Numbered from the stretch's first letter, positions 30,657 to 39,536 are shown. The stretch is 64,000 nucleotides of DNA from Providencia sp. PROV188 (GCF_027595165.1 NZ_CP097291.1:3348001-3412000), one strand, 5' to 3'. Made by a program: numbers and translations. Notes: generated from the sequence alone by a model not told the origin.

Positions 30657-31767
30657 CACGTCTATCCACAGGCGTTATTCCTACGCCCATTAGTACACAA
30701 GCGCTGTGTAACCATAATAGCGTACCCACCACCAGCCAGAATGGCGTCAACCAGCCTGCAATGATGATCAATAACAGCATCATGCTAGCCACCGTAAACC
30801 AGCTCCATTTTCCCCAGCCATAACCGCTTGATAAGCCAGATAATGCGACAGTTCCTGCCGCTAACAGAATAAATAACCCGACTTGCTCAAGGGTCGTGCC
30901 ATTAAAACCGTACCCATAGCGATACACATAGCCAATCACCAACGCGAACAGCAGCAATGTCCCGCCTACAAGCCCCATTTTTCCGATGTGATAACGAGGG
31001 GAATGCGTTGGTTTATTCGTTTTTTTCACACCCAAAATACGCAAGAATGGACGATTGCTGTCAATCAGCGGGTTTTCCGTCGCTACCTCACCACCGATAC
31101 CGTATTGATGCGGTGTTTCAGGAGATTCAGAAAACGTCCCAAACAGCTTGTCCCAAATAATAAAGCTACCGCCAAAATTACGATTGGCGTACCCACCCGT
31201 TTTTATATGGTGAACCCGATGATGATGCGGCGTCACCATCCATGATTCCAGCCATTTAAAACGGGGAATTAACCCGCTATGGTTAAAAAATTGAATCGTA
31301 TAATGAAGCACAGATATCGTCATAAAAACAGTGAGCGGCACGCCCATCAACGCCAATAACAGAAAGAAAGGAATCGAAGTGAGTGAGGAATACCACGAAT
31401 TACGTACCCCTAGTGAGAGATTAAAATGCTCCCCTTGATGGTGCACCACATGCACGGCCCACAAAAGACGGTAACGATGGTGCAAACGATGTAGCCAATA
31501 AAATCCTAAATCCCAAGCAATTAACGTAAACAACCACACCAACCACGTTGGCCAGCTATCGGTAAGACCAAAAGAAAAATGCGTGACCACAAAACCGTAG
31601 CAAAATAGTTCTAATCCACGGAACAGCCACAGCATGATATGCCCGGAATTAAGGTTAAAAACCACATCTTGCCAACTGAATGAAACGCGCTTTTGGCGAG
31701 CAATAATCAGCGCTTCCACCATCACAATCGCCACCATAAAGATAATGGGAAATGTCAGTTCATTCAT
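30643..31767 (-). CDS. Sterol desaturase/fatty acid hydroxylase-family protein
   Basis: The protein has 374 residues from the ATG at 31765-31767, which forms ATGA with the stop of the PAP2 gene. It has the histidine clusters of the family: HRLHHR, HVVHHQGEHFN and HHHRVHH, set between membrane helices. Further helices follow at the C-terminus (about residues 260-370), making it longer than simple members. Relatives act on sterols, fatty acids, ceramides or alkylglycerols using a di-iron centre and oxygen. No sterol pathway is seen here, so an acyl or ether lipid substrate is more likely. Confidence 0.88.
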   Translation of the reverse strand: MNELTFPIIFMVAIVMVEALIIARQKRVSFSWQDVVFNLNSGHIMLWLFRGLELFCYGFVVTHFSFGLTDSWPTWLVWLFTLIAWDLGFYWLHRLHHRYRLLWAVHVVHHQGEHFNLSLGVRNSWYSSLTSIPFFLLLALMGVPLTVFMTISVLHYTIQFFNHSGLIPRFKWLESWMVTPHHHRVHHIKTGGYANRNFGGSFIIWDKLFGTFSESPETPHQYGIGGEVATENPLIDSNRPFLRILGVKKTNKPTHSPRYHIGKMGLVGGTLLLFALVIGYVYRYGYGFNGTTLEQVGLFILLAAGTVALSGLSSGYGWGKWSWFTVASMMLLLIIIAGWLTPFWLVVGTLLWLHSACVLMGVGITPVDRRDVQA

Positions 31768-32378
31768 CGCACTCTCCGTGACGGATAAGCCACCCATAAG
31801 CGAACAACCGTTATCGCTATCCACGCACACACCGCGCCGCCAACCACATCAATAAATAGGTGCCGCTTCAGCATTAAGACAGAAAAAATAATCATCAACG
31901 CCCACAATAGCCACAAGAGGTTTCTCAAAAATTGACCTTTTCGACACAGAGCCCACCACGCAATTAATGTTAACGACACGTGGAGCGAAGGCAGCATATT
32001 TTGCGACGTATCCACCTGCAATAACCTAGCAAGTGCCTGCTGAGTCAATCCACTCCCTATATTTTGAGGGAATTCTGCCGTGGTTGGATAAATCAAATAC
32101 ACCGTGCCAGATAGCACCGCACAGAGGATCATCTGCCACATTAACGGCTTCACTTTTTCTGCGTGACTCAGCAGATAACCGCAAGGAATAAAAAGGAAAA
32201 ATGAGAGATAAAGCCATATTGCATTTGGCGAATAACCGATGGCATCATCAATTATCGAGGGGGAAATAACGTGCGCAGAGGAATAAATATGCCCCGTCAA
32301 AGAGTAGATAACCCCAACACATCCCCAACCTAATAGTAAATACCCCACGCGCTGCCACACTGACATCGACGTTATCAT
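31764..32378 (-). CDS. PAP2-superfamily membrane protein, Aur1-like motifs
   Basis: The protein has 204 residues from the ATG at 32376-32378 (ATGA overlap with the preceding stop). Five or six membrane spans surround MLPSLHVSLT and LKRHLFIDVVGG, the PSLH and HxxxD motifs of the PAP2/inositol-phosphorylceramide synthase group rather than the PSGH form of simple phosphatases. It may hydrolyse a lipid phosphate or transfer a phospho-headgroup to a lipid alcohol. The position in the operon implies that the operon's product is membrane-linked. Confidence 0.82.
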   Translation of the reverse strand: MITSMSVWQRVGYLLLGWGCVGVIYSLTGHIYSSAHVISPSIIDDAIGYSPNAIWLYLSFFLFIPCGYLLSHAEKVKPLMWQMILCAVLSGTVYLIYPTTAEFPQNIGSGLTQQALARLLQVDTSQNMLPSLHVSLTLIAWWALCRKGQFLRNLLWLLWALMIIFSVLMLKRHLFIDVVGGAVCAWIAITVVRLWVAYPSRRVR

Positions 32379-33652
32379 GGTACCTCCCGCGTGATCCGCC
32401 GACGTTTGATTGCCATTGTCGTCTCGGGCAAGGCGGTGTTGAGTTGCCACTGAAGATGCTCAGTCACTGCGCCTTGCAGTTCGAAGTAGTCAGTTAGTGC
32501 TTGCTTACATGCCAACAGCGCCGTGTCTTCACAATCCGCGGATAAGGTGAATAACTGCCCCTGTTGATGAAGTCGGTAATCTGTTTCTATCGGTAACGTA
32601 TTGCACATCACTCGGTTACAGGCGTCCGCAAATAAGGTTATTGGCTCACCTTGTTGATTGGTTAAAACTATTTGGTCATCACTACGCCCTTCGATGCATT
32701 CAATGGCTATTTGAGCATCACCACAGGGACATGGAGTCTCTCTAACGACCAAAATATCATCCAGCTGATAACGCACTATGGGCTGAGTTTGCCGCGTAAA
32801 ATCGGTGATAATCGGTAAAAAACGGCGTTCATCAATCCACTGTTTTTCAATATGCAAAAAAGCTTCATTCAGATGCAATGTGCCATGAGGGCAGGTGCAG
32901 CCAAGAAAACCTTCCGTCGCTTGGTACACTTCGCCAACATCTGCAAAAACGGTTTTTAGCAGGGCTTTATCATCCGCATTTAGCACTTCCGCCACTGATA
33001 TCACCCTTTTCGGGGTTAGTGAGCACTCATTTCGCTGCTGGCGCTTTGCAATTTCTACCAGCACCTGTGCAGGAGCAACAATAATGGTAGGCTGCCATTG
33101 ATTAAGCTCAGCAAGATGCTCATCAAAATCCCCCAGCAGGTCGTAAAACTGAAATGAGAGCCAGCGGTTATTCACGCTTTCATATAAGTTATTGTTTGCA
33201 CGTAGAAACAGTGCAACGCGCTCTCCGGCAAATAACCCATCCGGCAACATTTTAGCCAGCATGGTTCCCGACCAGCGAGCTTGTTCGTCAGGGCTGACCA
33301 CAAACACCCCGCGTTTTCCTGATGTTCCAGACGATAACCCCACACTGAATTTCCCCACTGTTGGAGAAAAATCACGGGAGGATTCGCTCTGTTTCGCGCA
33401 GGCAAGCAGCTCATCCACTTTCAGCCCTTGGGTGTTCATGCGGTCAAAATGCTGCATCATCAAAGCTTTATTCATCACAGGCCACTGAGTAAGTGCTTGC
33501 TGACAATATGCCGCAAAATAGGGACTACGCCGTAAAAAACGCTGCGTAAATGCCGATAATTTTCGCTGTTGATATGCCTCTAGCGCTGCGCTATCCGTAA
33601 AACGCAGTCGGCGAGCCTGCCAGTAATACCACAGAATTTTCAGCAGTTTCAC
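32375..33652 (-). CDS. ANL-superfamily adenylating enzyme, PaaK/F390-synthetase-like
   Basis: A 425-residue protein starting at a GTG (33650-33652) that overlaps the preceding stop as GTGA. The phosphate-binding loop SSGTSGKRG lies at residues 107-115, the YQATEG motif follows mid-protein, and VRYQLDDI matches the acceptor-loop aspartate. Cysteine pairs (CTCPHG, CPCGD) recall the zinc-like site of phenylacetate-CoA ligase relatives. It should activate a carboxylate with ATP. Next to a KAS III and an OleD-like reductase, the analogy is with OleC beta-lactone synthetase, but it belongs to a different, shorter branch. Confidence 0.82.
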   Translation of the reverse strand: MKLLKILWYYWQARRLRFTDSAALEAYQQRKLSAFTQRFLRRSPYFAAYCQQALTQWPVMNKALMMQHFDRMNTQGLKVDELLACAKQSESSRDFSPTVGKFSVGLSSGTSGKRGVFVVSPDEQARWSGTMLAKMLPDGLFAGERVALFLRANNNLYESVNNRWLSFQFYDLLGDFDEHLAELNQWQPTIIVAPAQVLVEIAKRQQRNECSLTPKRVISVAEVLNADDKALLKTVFADVGEVYQATEGFLGCTCPHGTLHLNEAFLHIEKQWIDERRFLPIITDFTRQTQPIVRYQLDDILVVRETPCPCGDAQIAIECIEGRSDDQIVLTNQQGEPITLFADACNRVMCNTLPIETDYRLHQQGQLFTLSADCEDTALLACKQALTDYFELQGAVTEHLQWQLNTALPETTMAIKRRRITREVP

Positions 33653-34449
33653 AGCTCACCCTCATGACACAGTTGGATCGGTATCTGGCGTTTATCAATC
33701 TGATGCAATTTATTGAGCGTGTCGTAATAGGCTTGGCGGTCATCCATAATTAAATTCGCCACCGCCATTGGTCCGCGCAATTCTCGGTAATTCGTTGGTG
33801 ACCATGCCGCATCTCCCGCCAGCAAAATCCAGCCATCATCCGTTGCCACGCATAACCCAGTATGCCCCGCGGCATGACCCGGTAATGGCACCGCAATTAA
33901 GGTTTTTTCTGGGTTTATTGCGTAGCCAAATCCTAATTCGGCTAAGGCTTCAGGCAGCTCAATACGCTCAAAGCCTTCATAAAACCGTGCTCTTTCTTCG
34001 AAATCTTCAGGGATTAACCCACGCACAAAAGCTTTACGTAATGCGGAAAATCCGGTTAGGTTACGCGTTTTTTTCCACCCTTCCCCCGAACAGATCAGCG
34101 GTACTGAAGGGAAATCCCGCAGCCCCGCAATATGGTCGCCATGGAAATGGGAAATAATGACGCCTGTAATATCAGCAGGCGTGATACCATCCGCCTTGAG
34201 CTGAGAAACGAGAGCATCTTTGGTATCAAAATAAACCGGCGTAACCGCTCGATACAACCGAATGATGCCTTCACGGGTATGATCATAAAAATGGTCGGCA
34301 TACCCCGTATCAAACAGCCAGCGCTGGCCATGCCCCTCAATCAGCCATGCCCGCGCGGGGAATTTACACGCTTTCATACTGGCACCTTTGAGGGCAACAC
34401 AACCGGGATGGGTGCAATATCCCACTTCAAATACCCGAATGTTCATCAT
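33649..34449 (-). CDS. Metallo-beta-lactamase-fold hydrolase
   Basis: A 266-residue MBL-fold protein with the metal motif HFHGDH (H101, H103, D105, H106), the bridging GHAAGH and LLAGDAAW. The spacing recalls AHL-lactonase-like and other lactone or ester hydrolases. Two ATG codons in tandem (34449, 34446) overlap the stop of the preceding gene. In this operon it could hydrolyse a lactone, thioester or ester intermediate, perhaps replacing the OleB step. That is inference. Confidence 0.83.
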   Translation of the reverse strand: MMNIRVFEVGYCTHPGCVALKGASMKACKFPARAWLIEGHGQRWLFDTGYADHFYDHTREGIIRLYRAVTPVYFDTKDALVSQLKADGITPADITGVIISHFHGDHIAGLRDFPSVPLICSGEGWKKTRNLTGFSALRKAFVRGLIPEDFEERARFYEGFERIELPEALAELGFGYAINPEKTLIAVPLPGHAAGHTGLCVATDDGWILLAGDAAWSPTNYRELRGPMAVANLIMDDRQAYYDTLNKLHQIDKRQIPIQLCHEGEL

Positions 34450-35453
34450 AGTTTGCCCTCTTGGTTTTCATTAAGCCATTTTGCGGTGCGTGCGATGCCC
34501 TCCGCCATGGAATAGCGTGGGATGTAACCGAGTTCCTGCTGAGCGCGTTGATTGTTTAAAATCATCGTGAAATAAGCAGCGCCGAGGCTATAACGGGTTA
34601 ATAACGGCTCTTTTCGCTGCATAATCGCTAATTTTTCTAAACAAAACGCCACACCGTATAATAGCGAATAAGGGGCTGATTTAATCTGGCACTCAGTGCC
34701 TGTTTGCTTAAATAGCATTTTTAATGTGGTGGCTAACGGTTGAGGATCTTGGTTAGTAATATTAAATATCGAGCCATTTTTTAACGGTTTTTGGGTTGCC
34801 AACATCATGGCATCCACCACATTTTCAACGTAGGTCAAATCGAAGGCATTTTTGCCCCCTGCCGGCAGCACCAATTTGCCATGGCGGGCGCGGACTTGCG
34901 CCATCAAACGCGGCAATAAAACCCGATCATGAGGCCCAAATAATCCTCGAGGACGCAAAATCACAAAGGTGGTTGAGGGATAATTCGGTACTATCTTGGC
35001 AATTTCTTGCTCGGCAAGGAACTTCGTTCGCGCATAATCATTAGCAAATTGCGTGTTATTCGTTGATTCGAAAATATTGTGCTGGTGAGTAAAATTAAAA
35101 TAGATTGCAGGGGTGGAGATATGCACAAACCGCTCGATACCTTGCTCTGCCGCAGTCTGCGCCAAGGTTTTGGTGGCTTGCCAATTAATGGCTTCGAATG
35201 TTTCACGCGCACCCCATGGCGCCGACAGTGCGGCGCAGTGCCAAATTACCTGACACCCTGCCATCAATTCACGCGCGGTTTCCGGTGTTAATGTTGCCAG
35301 TTCTACGGGAATAAATACCGCCCCCGCATCCGTTAACTCCTGACCAATAGCCAAATCACGCCCGCAAGCCACCACCTGATGCCCATCACGTAGCAAGATT
35401 TCTGTGGCATTGCGCCCAAGCCCGCTGGTCGCACCTGTGACTAAGATTTTCAT
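34446..35453 (-). CDS. Extended SDR reductase, OleD/3-beta-HSD-like
   Basis: A 335-residue NAD(P)-dependent short-chain dehydrogenase of the extended type. The nucleotide motif TGATSGLG is at residues 6-13, S113 and Y140-x3-K144 (NDYARTK) form the active site, and the middle has VILRPRGLFGPHDRVLLPRL, typical of 3-beta-hydroxysteroid dehydrogenase/OleD relatives. It likely reduces the beta-keto group of the product of the neighbouring ketosynthase. The start is ATGA-linked to that gene's stop. Confidence 0.85.
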   Translation of the reverse strand: MKILVTGATSGLGRNATEILLRDGHQVVACGRDLAIGQELTDAGAVFIPVELATLTPETARELMAGCQVIWHCAALSAPWGARETFEAINWQATKTLAQTAAEQGIERFVHISTPAIYFNFTHQHNIFESTNNTQFANDYARTKFLAEQEIAKIVPNYPSTTFVILRPRGLFGPHDRVLLPRLMAQVRARHGKLVLPAGGKNAFDLTYVENVVDAMMLATQKPLKNGSIFNITNQDPQPLATTLKMLFKQTGTECQIKSAPYSLLYGVAFCLEKLAIMQRKEPLLTRYSLGAAYFTMILNNQRAQQELGYIPRYSMAEGIARTAKWLNENQEGKL

Positions 35454-36448
35454 GGTATAAGAACCAGTGCGGATAACGCTAAACCGGCTGCGGTTCCTAC
35501 CAGCATTACGTGGGATTTGCCATAAAAACGGTCGGTAATAATGGCTTCATGCAGCGCGGAAGGAATTGATGCCGCGACTTGGTTGCCGTGTGTGGCATAG
35601 ATATCGACTAACTGCTCGGCGGTAACACCCAGGCGTTTACGCATATGTTCCAAGGATAAGTGGCTCGCTTGATGGGGAACCACCGTATCAATCTGCGCTA
35701 AGCTAACTCCCGCTTGAGACAGTATTCTCTCCATAAAATCCTCAACCATGGCGGATGCCATCTTGAATAGAGGTTTGCCTTTCATGTGGAATAAGAAATC
35801 GCTCGGCTCCATCCCTGAACGTGGATTACGACGAGTGCCCCCCGCGCGAATTTCACAGAGATCTAATCCTTCAGGATAGGTTTCTAGACGAAATGCCAAA
35901 ATACCGCTATTCCCATCACCGCGTTCAACAAGAGTACAAGCCGCACCATCCCCAAAAATAAGCGAGGATTCTTCATGTTCCCAATCGATCCCCCGAGAGG
36001 CAATATCCGCAGAGACAATTGCAATTCGGCGATACTGATGGGTAGTGAGTAGCCCACCCGCAATTTGCAACGCCGATAAGTAACTCACACAGCTCGCATT
36101 CACATCAAAGCAGGCAATACCCGAATGAAGTGCTGAACTTGCAAGAATATGAGCTGCGCTACAAGGTAGGGCTTGGACAGGAATAGCCGATGCACAAATC
36201 AAGGCATCCACTGAAGCAGGGTCAATATGGTGGCGAGTTAATGCATCGTGAATTGCTGAAGCAGCTAATTCAGCTTGGCTATCGGTATTTGATGCATGGT
36301 AGCGCCAGCGGATCCCCGAACGTTTTTCAACGTAACCGTTCGGTTTATTCAGCTGCTTATCCAAATCCATCGACAATACTTTATGTGCGGGTAGTGCGAT
36401 GCCAGAAGCAATAATTTTCAGTGGCACAAACGTGTTGGGGTTAAGCAT
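35450..36448 (-). CDS. KAS III-family ketoacyl synthase, FabH/OleA-like
   Basis: A 332-residue thiolase-fold condensing enzyme with the catalytic triad C120 (FDVNASCVSYLSAL), H259 (TVVPHQAS) and N289 (THGNQVAAS). The cysteine context differs from housekeeping FabH (AACAGF), so it is probably a specialised enzyme that condenses acyl-CoA or acyl-ACP units. It is the first gene of the operon. No acyl carrier protein gene accompanies it, so CoA substrates, as used by OleA, are more likely. Confidence 0.88.
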   Translation of the reverse strand: MLNPNTFVPLKIIASGIALPAHKVLSMDLDKQLNKPNGYVEKRSGIRWRYHASNTDSQAELAASAIHDALTRHHIDPASVDALICASAIPVQALPCSAAHILASSALHSGIACFDVNASCVSYLSALQIAGGLLTTHQYRRIAIVSADIASRGIDWEHEESSLIFGDGAACTLVERGDGNSGILAFRLETYPEGLDLCEIRAGGTRRNPRSGMEPSDFLFHMKGKPLFKMASAMVEDFMERILSQAGVSLAQIDTVVPHQASHLSLEHMRKRLGVTAEQLVDIYATHGNQVAASIPSALHEAIITDRFYGKSHVMLVGTAAGLALSALVLIP

Positions 36449-36592
36449 TTTTTACCTATTCTTGTAGTTTATTGCTTTATTACCCTTCATTTACCAAATA
36501 ACCCGCCATCATGGTATCGGAAAAAGTGCATATAACATAAATATTGGATAAGTCAGATTATTTTTCATCAAATAAATAGGTTCGCTTTTATT
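36449..36592 (-). promoter_or_regulatory. Leader of the lipid operon
   Basis: An AT-rich 144-bp gap between the glycerate kinase gene and the ketosynthase start, which probably carries the operon promoter. I see no terminator for the upstream gene, so read-through from it cannot be excluded. Confidence 0.45.
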
Positions 36593-37732
36593 TCAAAGGT
36601 GGCGACCCATATTTAATACTCGAGCCACATTGCATGCTGTATTTTCTAGGTTTTTAGCGCCCTGATTGAGCGCCTCACTAAGGGAAGACAATCTTGGCAG
36701 AATGCTAAATACCGCCGTTACACCCTCTTGGTGCAATCCTTCTACCCCATCCCCTAATACACCGCTTAATGCAATAACCGGAACCTGATGTTTTGCCGCG
36801 AGTCTCGCAATGCCGATGGGCGCTTTTCCTCCTGCGGTCTGCCCATCCATACTACCTTCCCCGATGATCACCAAGTTAGCATCTTGTAAGTGTTGCTCAA
36901 ACGCTAAAGCGTCCATCACAATCTCAATACCAGATTTAAGCTCACCGCCGAGTAGTGCAGCTGCTGCAACGGCGATCCCCCCCGCCGCGCCGCCACCGGC
37001 AAGATAACGATAGTCAGTCCCCGTTAACTGTTGAAGAAGCGCCGCAAACTGGTTTAATCCATTATCCAACTCAGCCACCATTTCTGGCGTTGCCCCTTTT
37101 TGTGGACCAAAAACCGCCGCTGAGCCGTGTTCTCCTACCAATGGGTTACTCACATCGCAAGCAATGTCGATTTTGCACTGAGATAACCGCGGGTCAAGTT
37201 GCTGAATGTCGATATGCGATATCTGTGAAAGGATATTACCCGTGGTTCCCAGTAATTGATGATTTTCATCATAAAATCGCACACCCAGCGCCTGCAACAT
37301 ACCAACGCCGCCATCCACTGTAGCGCTCCCGCCAATCCCTAGAATAATCCGCTCAACCCCTTGAGCAAGCGCATTGGCGATCAACTCTCCCGTACCATAG
37401 CTGTTCGTCAGCATCGGGTTTCGCTTGGCAATAGGCACTAGCATCAACCCACTGGCTTGTGCCATTTCAATCACCGCCGTCTTACTTTCAGCTAATAGCC
37501 CATAGTAAGCCATGACAGGGAGACCCAATGGATCTGCCACGGTAACCGATATTTTTTCACCGTGCAGTGCCGCAATAAGCGCATCCACGGTTCCCTCTCC
37601 ACCATCAGCCACTGGCAGTGAAATATATACCGCGTCAGGAAACACACGTCGAAAGCCTTTTATGACTGATTGAGCCGCAAGCTCGGCGCTCATACTCTCT
37701 TTAAAAGAATCAGGTGCAATGATAATTTTCAT
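36593..37732 (-). CDS. garK: Glycerate 2-kinase, GarK/GlxK family
   Basis: A 379-residue kinase with the family's N-terminal IIAPDSFKESMSA, ADGGEGTVDAL and IGGSATVDGGVGMLQALG, and GEGSMDGQTAGGKAP in the second half. It phosphorylates D-glycerate to 2-phosphoglycerate. No other glycerate, glucarate or glyoxylate genes are near it, so its pathway partners lie elsewhere. The assignment to garK rather than glxK is a family-level guess. Confidence 0.9.
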   Translation of the reverse strand: MKIIIAPDSFKESMSAELAAQSVIKGFRRVFPDAVYISLPVADGGEGTVDALIAALHGEKISVTVADPLGLPVMAYYGLLAESKTAVIEMAQASGLMLVPIAKRNPMLTNSYGTGELIANALAQGVERIILGIGGSATVDGGVGMLQALGVRFYDENHQLLGTTGNILSQISHIDIQQLDPRLSQCKIDIACDVSNPLVGEHGSAAVFGPQKGATPEMVAELDNGLNQFAALLQQLTGTDYRYLAGGGAAGGIAVAAAALLGGELKSGIEIVMDALAFEQHLQDANLVIIGEGSMDGQTAGGKAPIGIARLAAKHQVPVIALSGVLGDGVEGLHQEGVTAVFSILPRLSSLSEALNQGAKNLENTACNVARVLNMGRHL

Positions 37733-38266
37733 TAATCCGCATTCCTTATTTGCACAATGTCATATTTATTTTTATTTCTATAAACTATTTAAAATAATAC
37801 CGATAATCAATAAACAAATCTGTATCTTTATGACGAAGTAAATATAAATCTTTCTCTCGAAACATATTTATGAATAATATATATATAAGTGTAACAGCCC
37901 ATTACCCAATTCATACTTCATTATTATTTTTTGCGTTATTTTTATAAAAAATAAGTCAGTAATTATCGCCATAAAAAACCAATCAAAACCCAGAAAACTA
38001 GATTATTAGACTGATTAAATTAAAATAATCAAACATAAAATCCATAATTATTTATACCTTCACTCACTAACTGAGTGATCGAAATAGCTATTAACTATCG
38101 AAAATAGCCTATCAATCCGTCATAAATATTGGTAATTAATTTAACTTAGCGGTTAAATACTCCTAAATTGAACCAGTCAATTTTAGATTACTCTCGCCAA
38201 TTAAAGATAATAATATTTAATTATCTTTGAATACTATTATCTCAATAAAACTCGCATGGAGGGATC
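37733..38266. other. AT-rich divergent region between glycerate kinase and the second MrpJ-like gene
   Basis: About 530 bp without a credible gene. Close to the MrpJ-like gene lies an inverted repeat AAAGATAAT-N8-ATTATCTTT (38203-38228), a possible operator. The ribosome site GGAGGGA lies just before 38267. Confidence 0.6.
38203..38228. promoter_or_regulatory. Inverted repeat before the second MrpJ-like gene
   Basis: Two perfect 9-bp arms (AAAGATAAT and ATTATCTTT) with an 8-bp spacer lie about 40 bp upstream of the start. It may be an operator, possibly for autoregulation. Confidence 0.4.
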
Positions 38267-38560
38267 ATGCTAGCTAATCAACAATTTGATAACCATGAAG
38301 TATCCAATTACATTGGTTCATTTCTTAAACGACGACGTAAAGTCGTTGGGCTCACGGGCGCTGAGCTCGCTTCTCGTTTAAGCATCAGCCAACAACAGAT
38401 TTCTCGCTATGAGCGAGGTGTCAATGCGATTACTATTCAAAATCTTTTGGGAATTTTGCATGCTTTAGAATTAAAAAAGCACGATATTGATGAGTTCCTG
38501 CAAAATATTTTTAATTTTTATCATATCGATATTGATATGGAGAAAAAGTTGTTTAACTAG
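38267..38560 (+). CDS. MrpJ-like XRE-family regulator, second copy
   Basis: A 97-residue protein with an XRE helix-turn-helix (about residues 15-70): LKRRRKVVGLTGAELASRLS and ISQQQISRYERGVNAITIQN. It is clearly paralogous to the gene at 18730 and to Proteus MrpJ. The ATG at 38267 has a strong GGAGGGA site. It marks the other end of the accessory block, next to core gene yjdC, and is not adjacent to any fimbrial gene. Confidence 0.85.
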   Translation: MLANQQFDNHEVSNYIGSFLKRRRKVVGLTGAELASRLSISQQQISRYERGVNAITIQNLLGILHALELKKHDIDEFLQNIFNFYHIDIDMEKKLFN

Positions 38561-38745
38561 AAATTAATTTCTACTAAACAACTTGTTAGGTATAGAGAGG
38601 GTAATGCCTCTCTACCTCTTCTCTCTTTGACTTCCCCGTAATTCCCCTCTATCACCCTCATACCTGTGACAAAATCAACGCCTATAAATCAACTTTGAAC
38701 ATTGCTATGATGGAAAAATTAGCAAATCTTGTGATGGAGATAACG

Positions 38746-39324
38746 ATGAGTATCCAGCGCGACACTATTTTGAGCCATGCGTTAAACCAGTTAGAGCAAC
38801 AGGGGTTATCTGCCTCGACAGAAAGTTTACTCACTGAAATTGAATCCGATTTTACGACCTTACGCCAATTTTGGCCTGATGATGAAGCCCTCGTTTATGA
38901 TTCTCTACGCTATCACGGGCAGCAAATTGAAGTGTGGCAGCGCCAAACCTTATTAGATGAGCGACTCAGCCCACAACTTAAACTCATGGCTCGTTATCAA
39001 CAACTGGCAGAGAAAGTCCGCGAAGGGCGTTTCCCTGGCTGTCTGTTTATTTCTGCCTGCAACTATTACCCAGACCCAGAACACCCTATCCACCAATTAA
39101 GCCGCCTGCAAAAATCCAACTCATTCAGCTTTACTAAGCAGCTGCTCGATGAGCTAGATATTGAAGATGCAGAACTCGTCGCCAATCAGATGGAGTTGGT
39201 TTTAGAAGGCTGTTTAAATCGCTTGTTGGTTAATCGCGATATCCGTGATGTGGAAATTGCTCAACAGCTTTCTGAGGATATTTTGGCTATAGCTCTGTGC
39301 CGTAAAAAAGGCGCATTAAGTTAA
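38746..39324 (+). CDS. yjdC: TetR-like regulator YjdC
   Basis: The protein has about 192 residues from the ATG at 38746. An open frame extends 17 codons further upstream, but the family starts here (MSIQRDTILSHALN). It matches E. coli YjdC over its length (RRFWPD-like FWPDDEALVYDSLRYHGQQI, PGCLFISACNYYPDPEHPIH, NQMELVLEGCLNRLLVNRD). The function is not established. In E. coli it lies between dsbD and tRNA-Phe pheU. Here the tRNA is kept but dsbD and cutA are not found upstream. Confidence 0.9.
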   Translation: MSIQRDTILSHALNQLEQQGLSASTESLLTEIESDFTTLRQFWPDDEALVYDSLRYHGQQIEVWQRQTLLDERLSPQLKLMARYQQLAEKVREGRFPGCLFISACNYYPDPEHPIHQLSRLQKSNSFSFTKQLLDELDIEDAELVANQMELVLEGCLNRLLVNRDIRDVEIAQQLSEDILAIALCRKKGALS

Positions 39325-39450
39325 AATTCGTACACTCGCACGTTAAACAGGCGTTTTTTGTCGAAAAAGAAAACACTCAGTCAGAAAATGGTTTTTTTTA
39401 TAAAAAATGCATTGACGAGAACAGCCTAATACGGTTTAATGCGCCCCGTT

Positions 39451-39526
39451 GCCCGGATAGCTCAGTCGGTAGAGCAGGGGATTGAAAATCCCCGTGTCCT
39501 TGGTTCGATTCCGAGTCCGGGCACCA
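39451..39526 (+). tRNA. pheU: tRNA-Phe (GAA)
   Basis: A 76-nt cloverleaf including an encoded CCA end. The acceptor arms are GCCCGGA/TCCGGGC, the anticodon GAA is at 39484-39486 in the GGGGA-TTGAAAA-TCCCC arm, and the T arm is CTTGGTTCGATTCCGAG. Its location after yjdC matches pheU of E. coli. Confidence 0.98.
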
Positions 39527-39536
39527 CTATTTAAAG

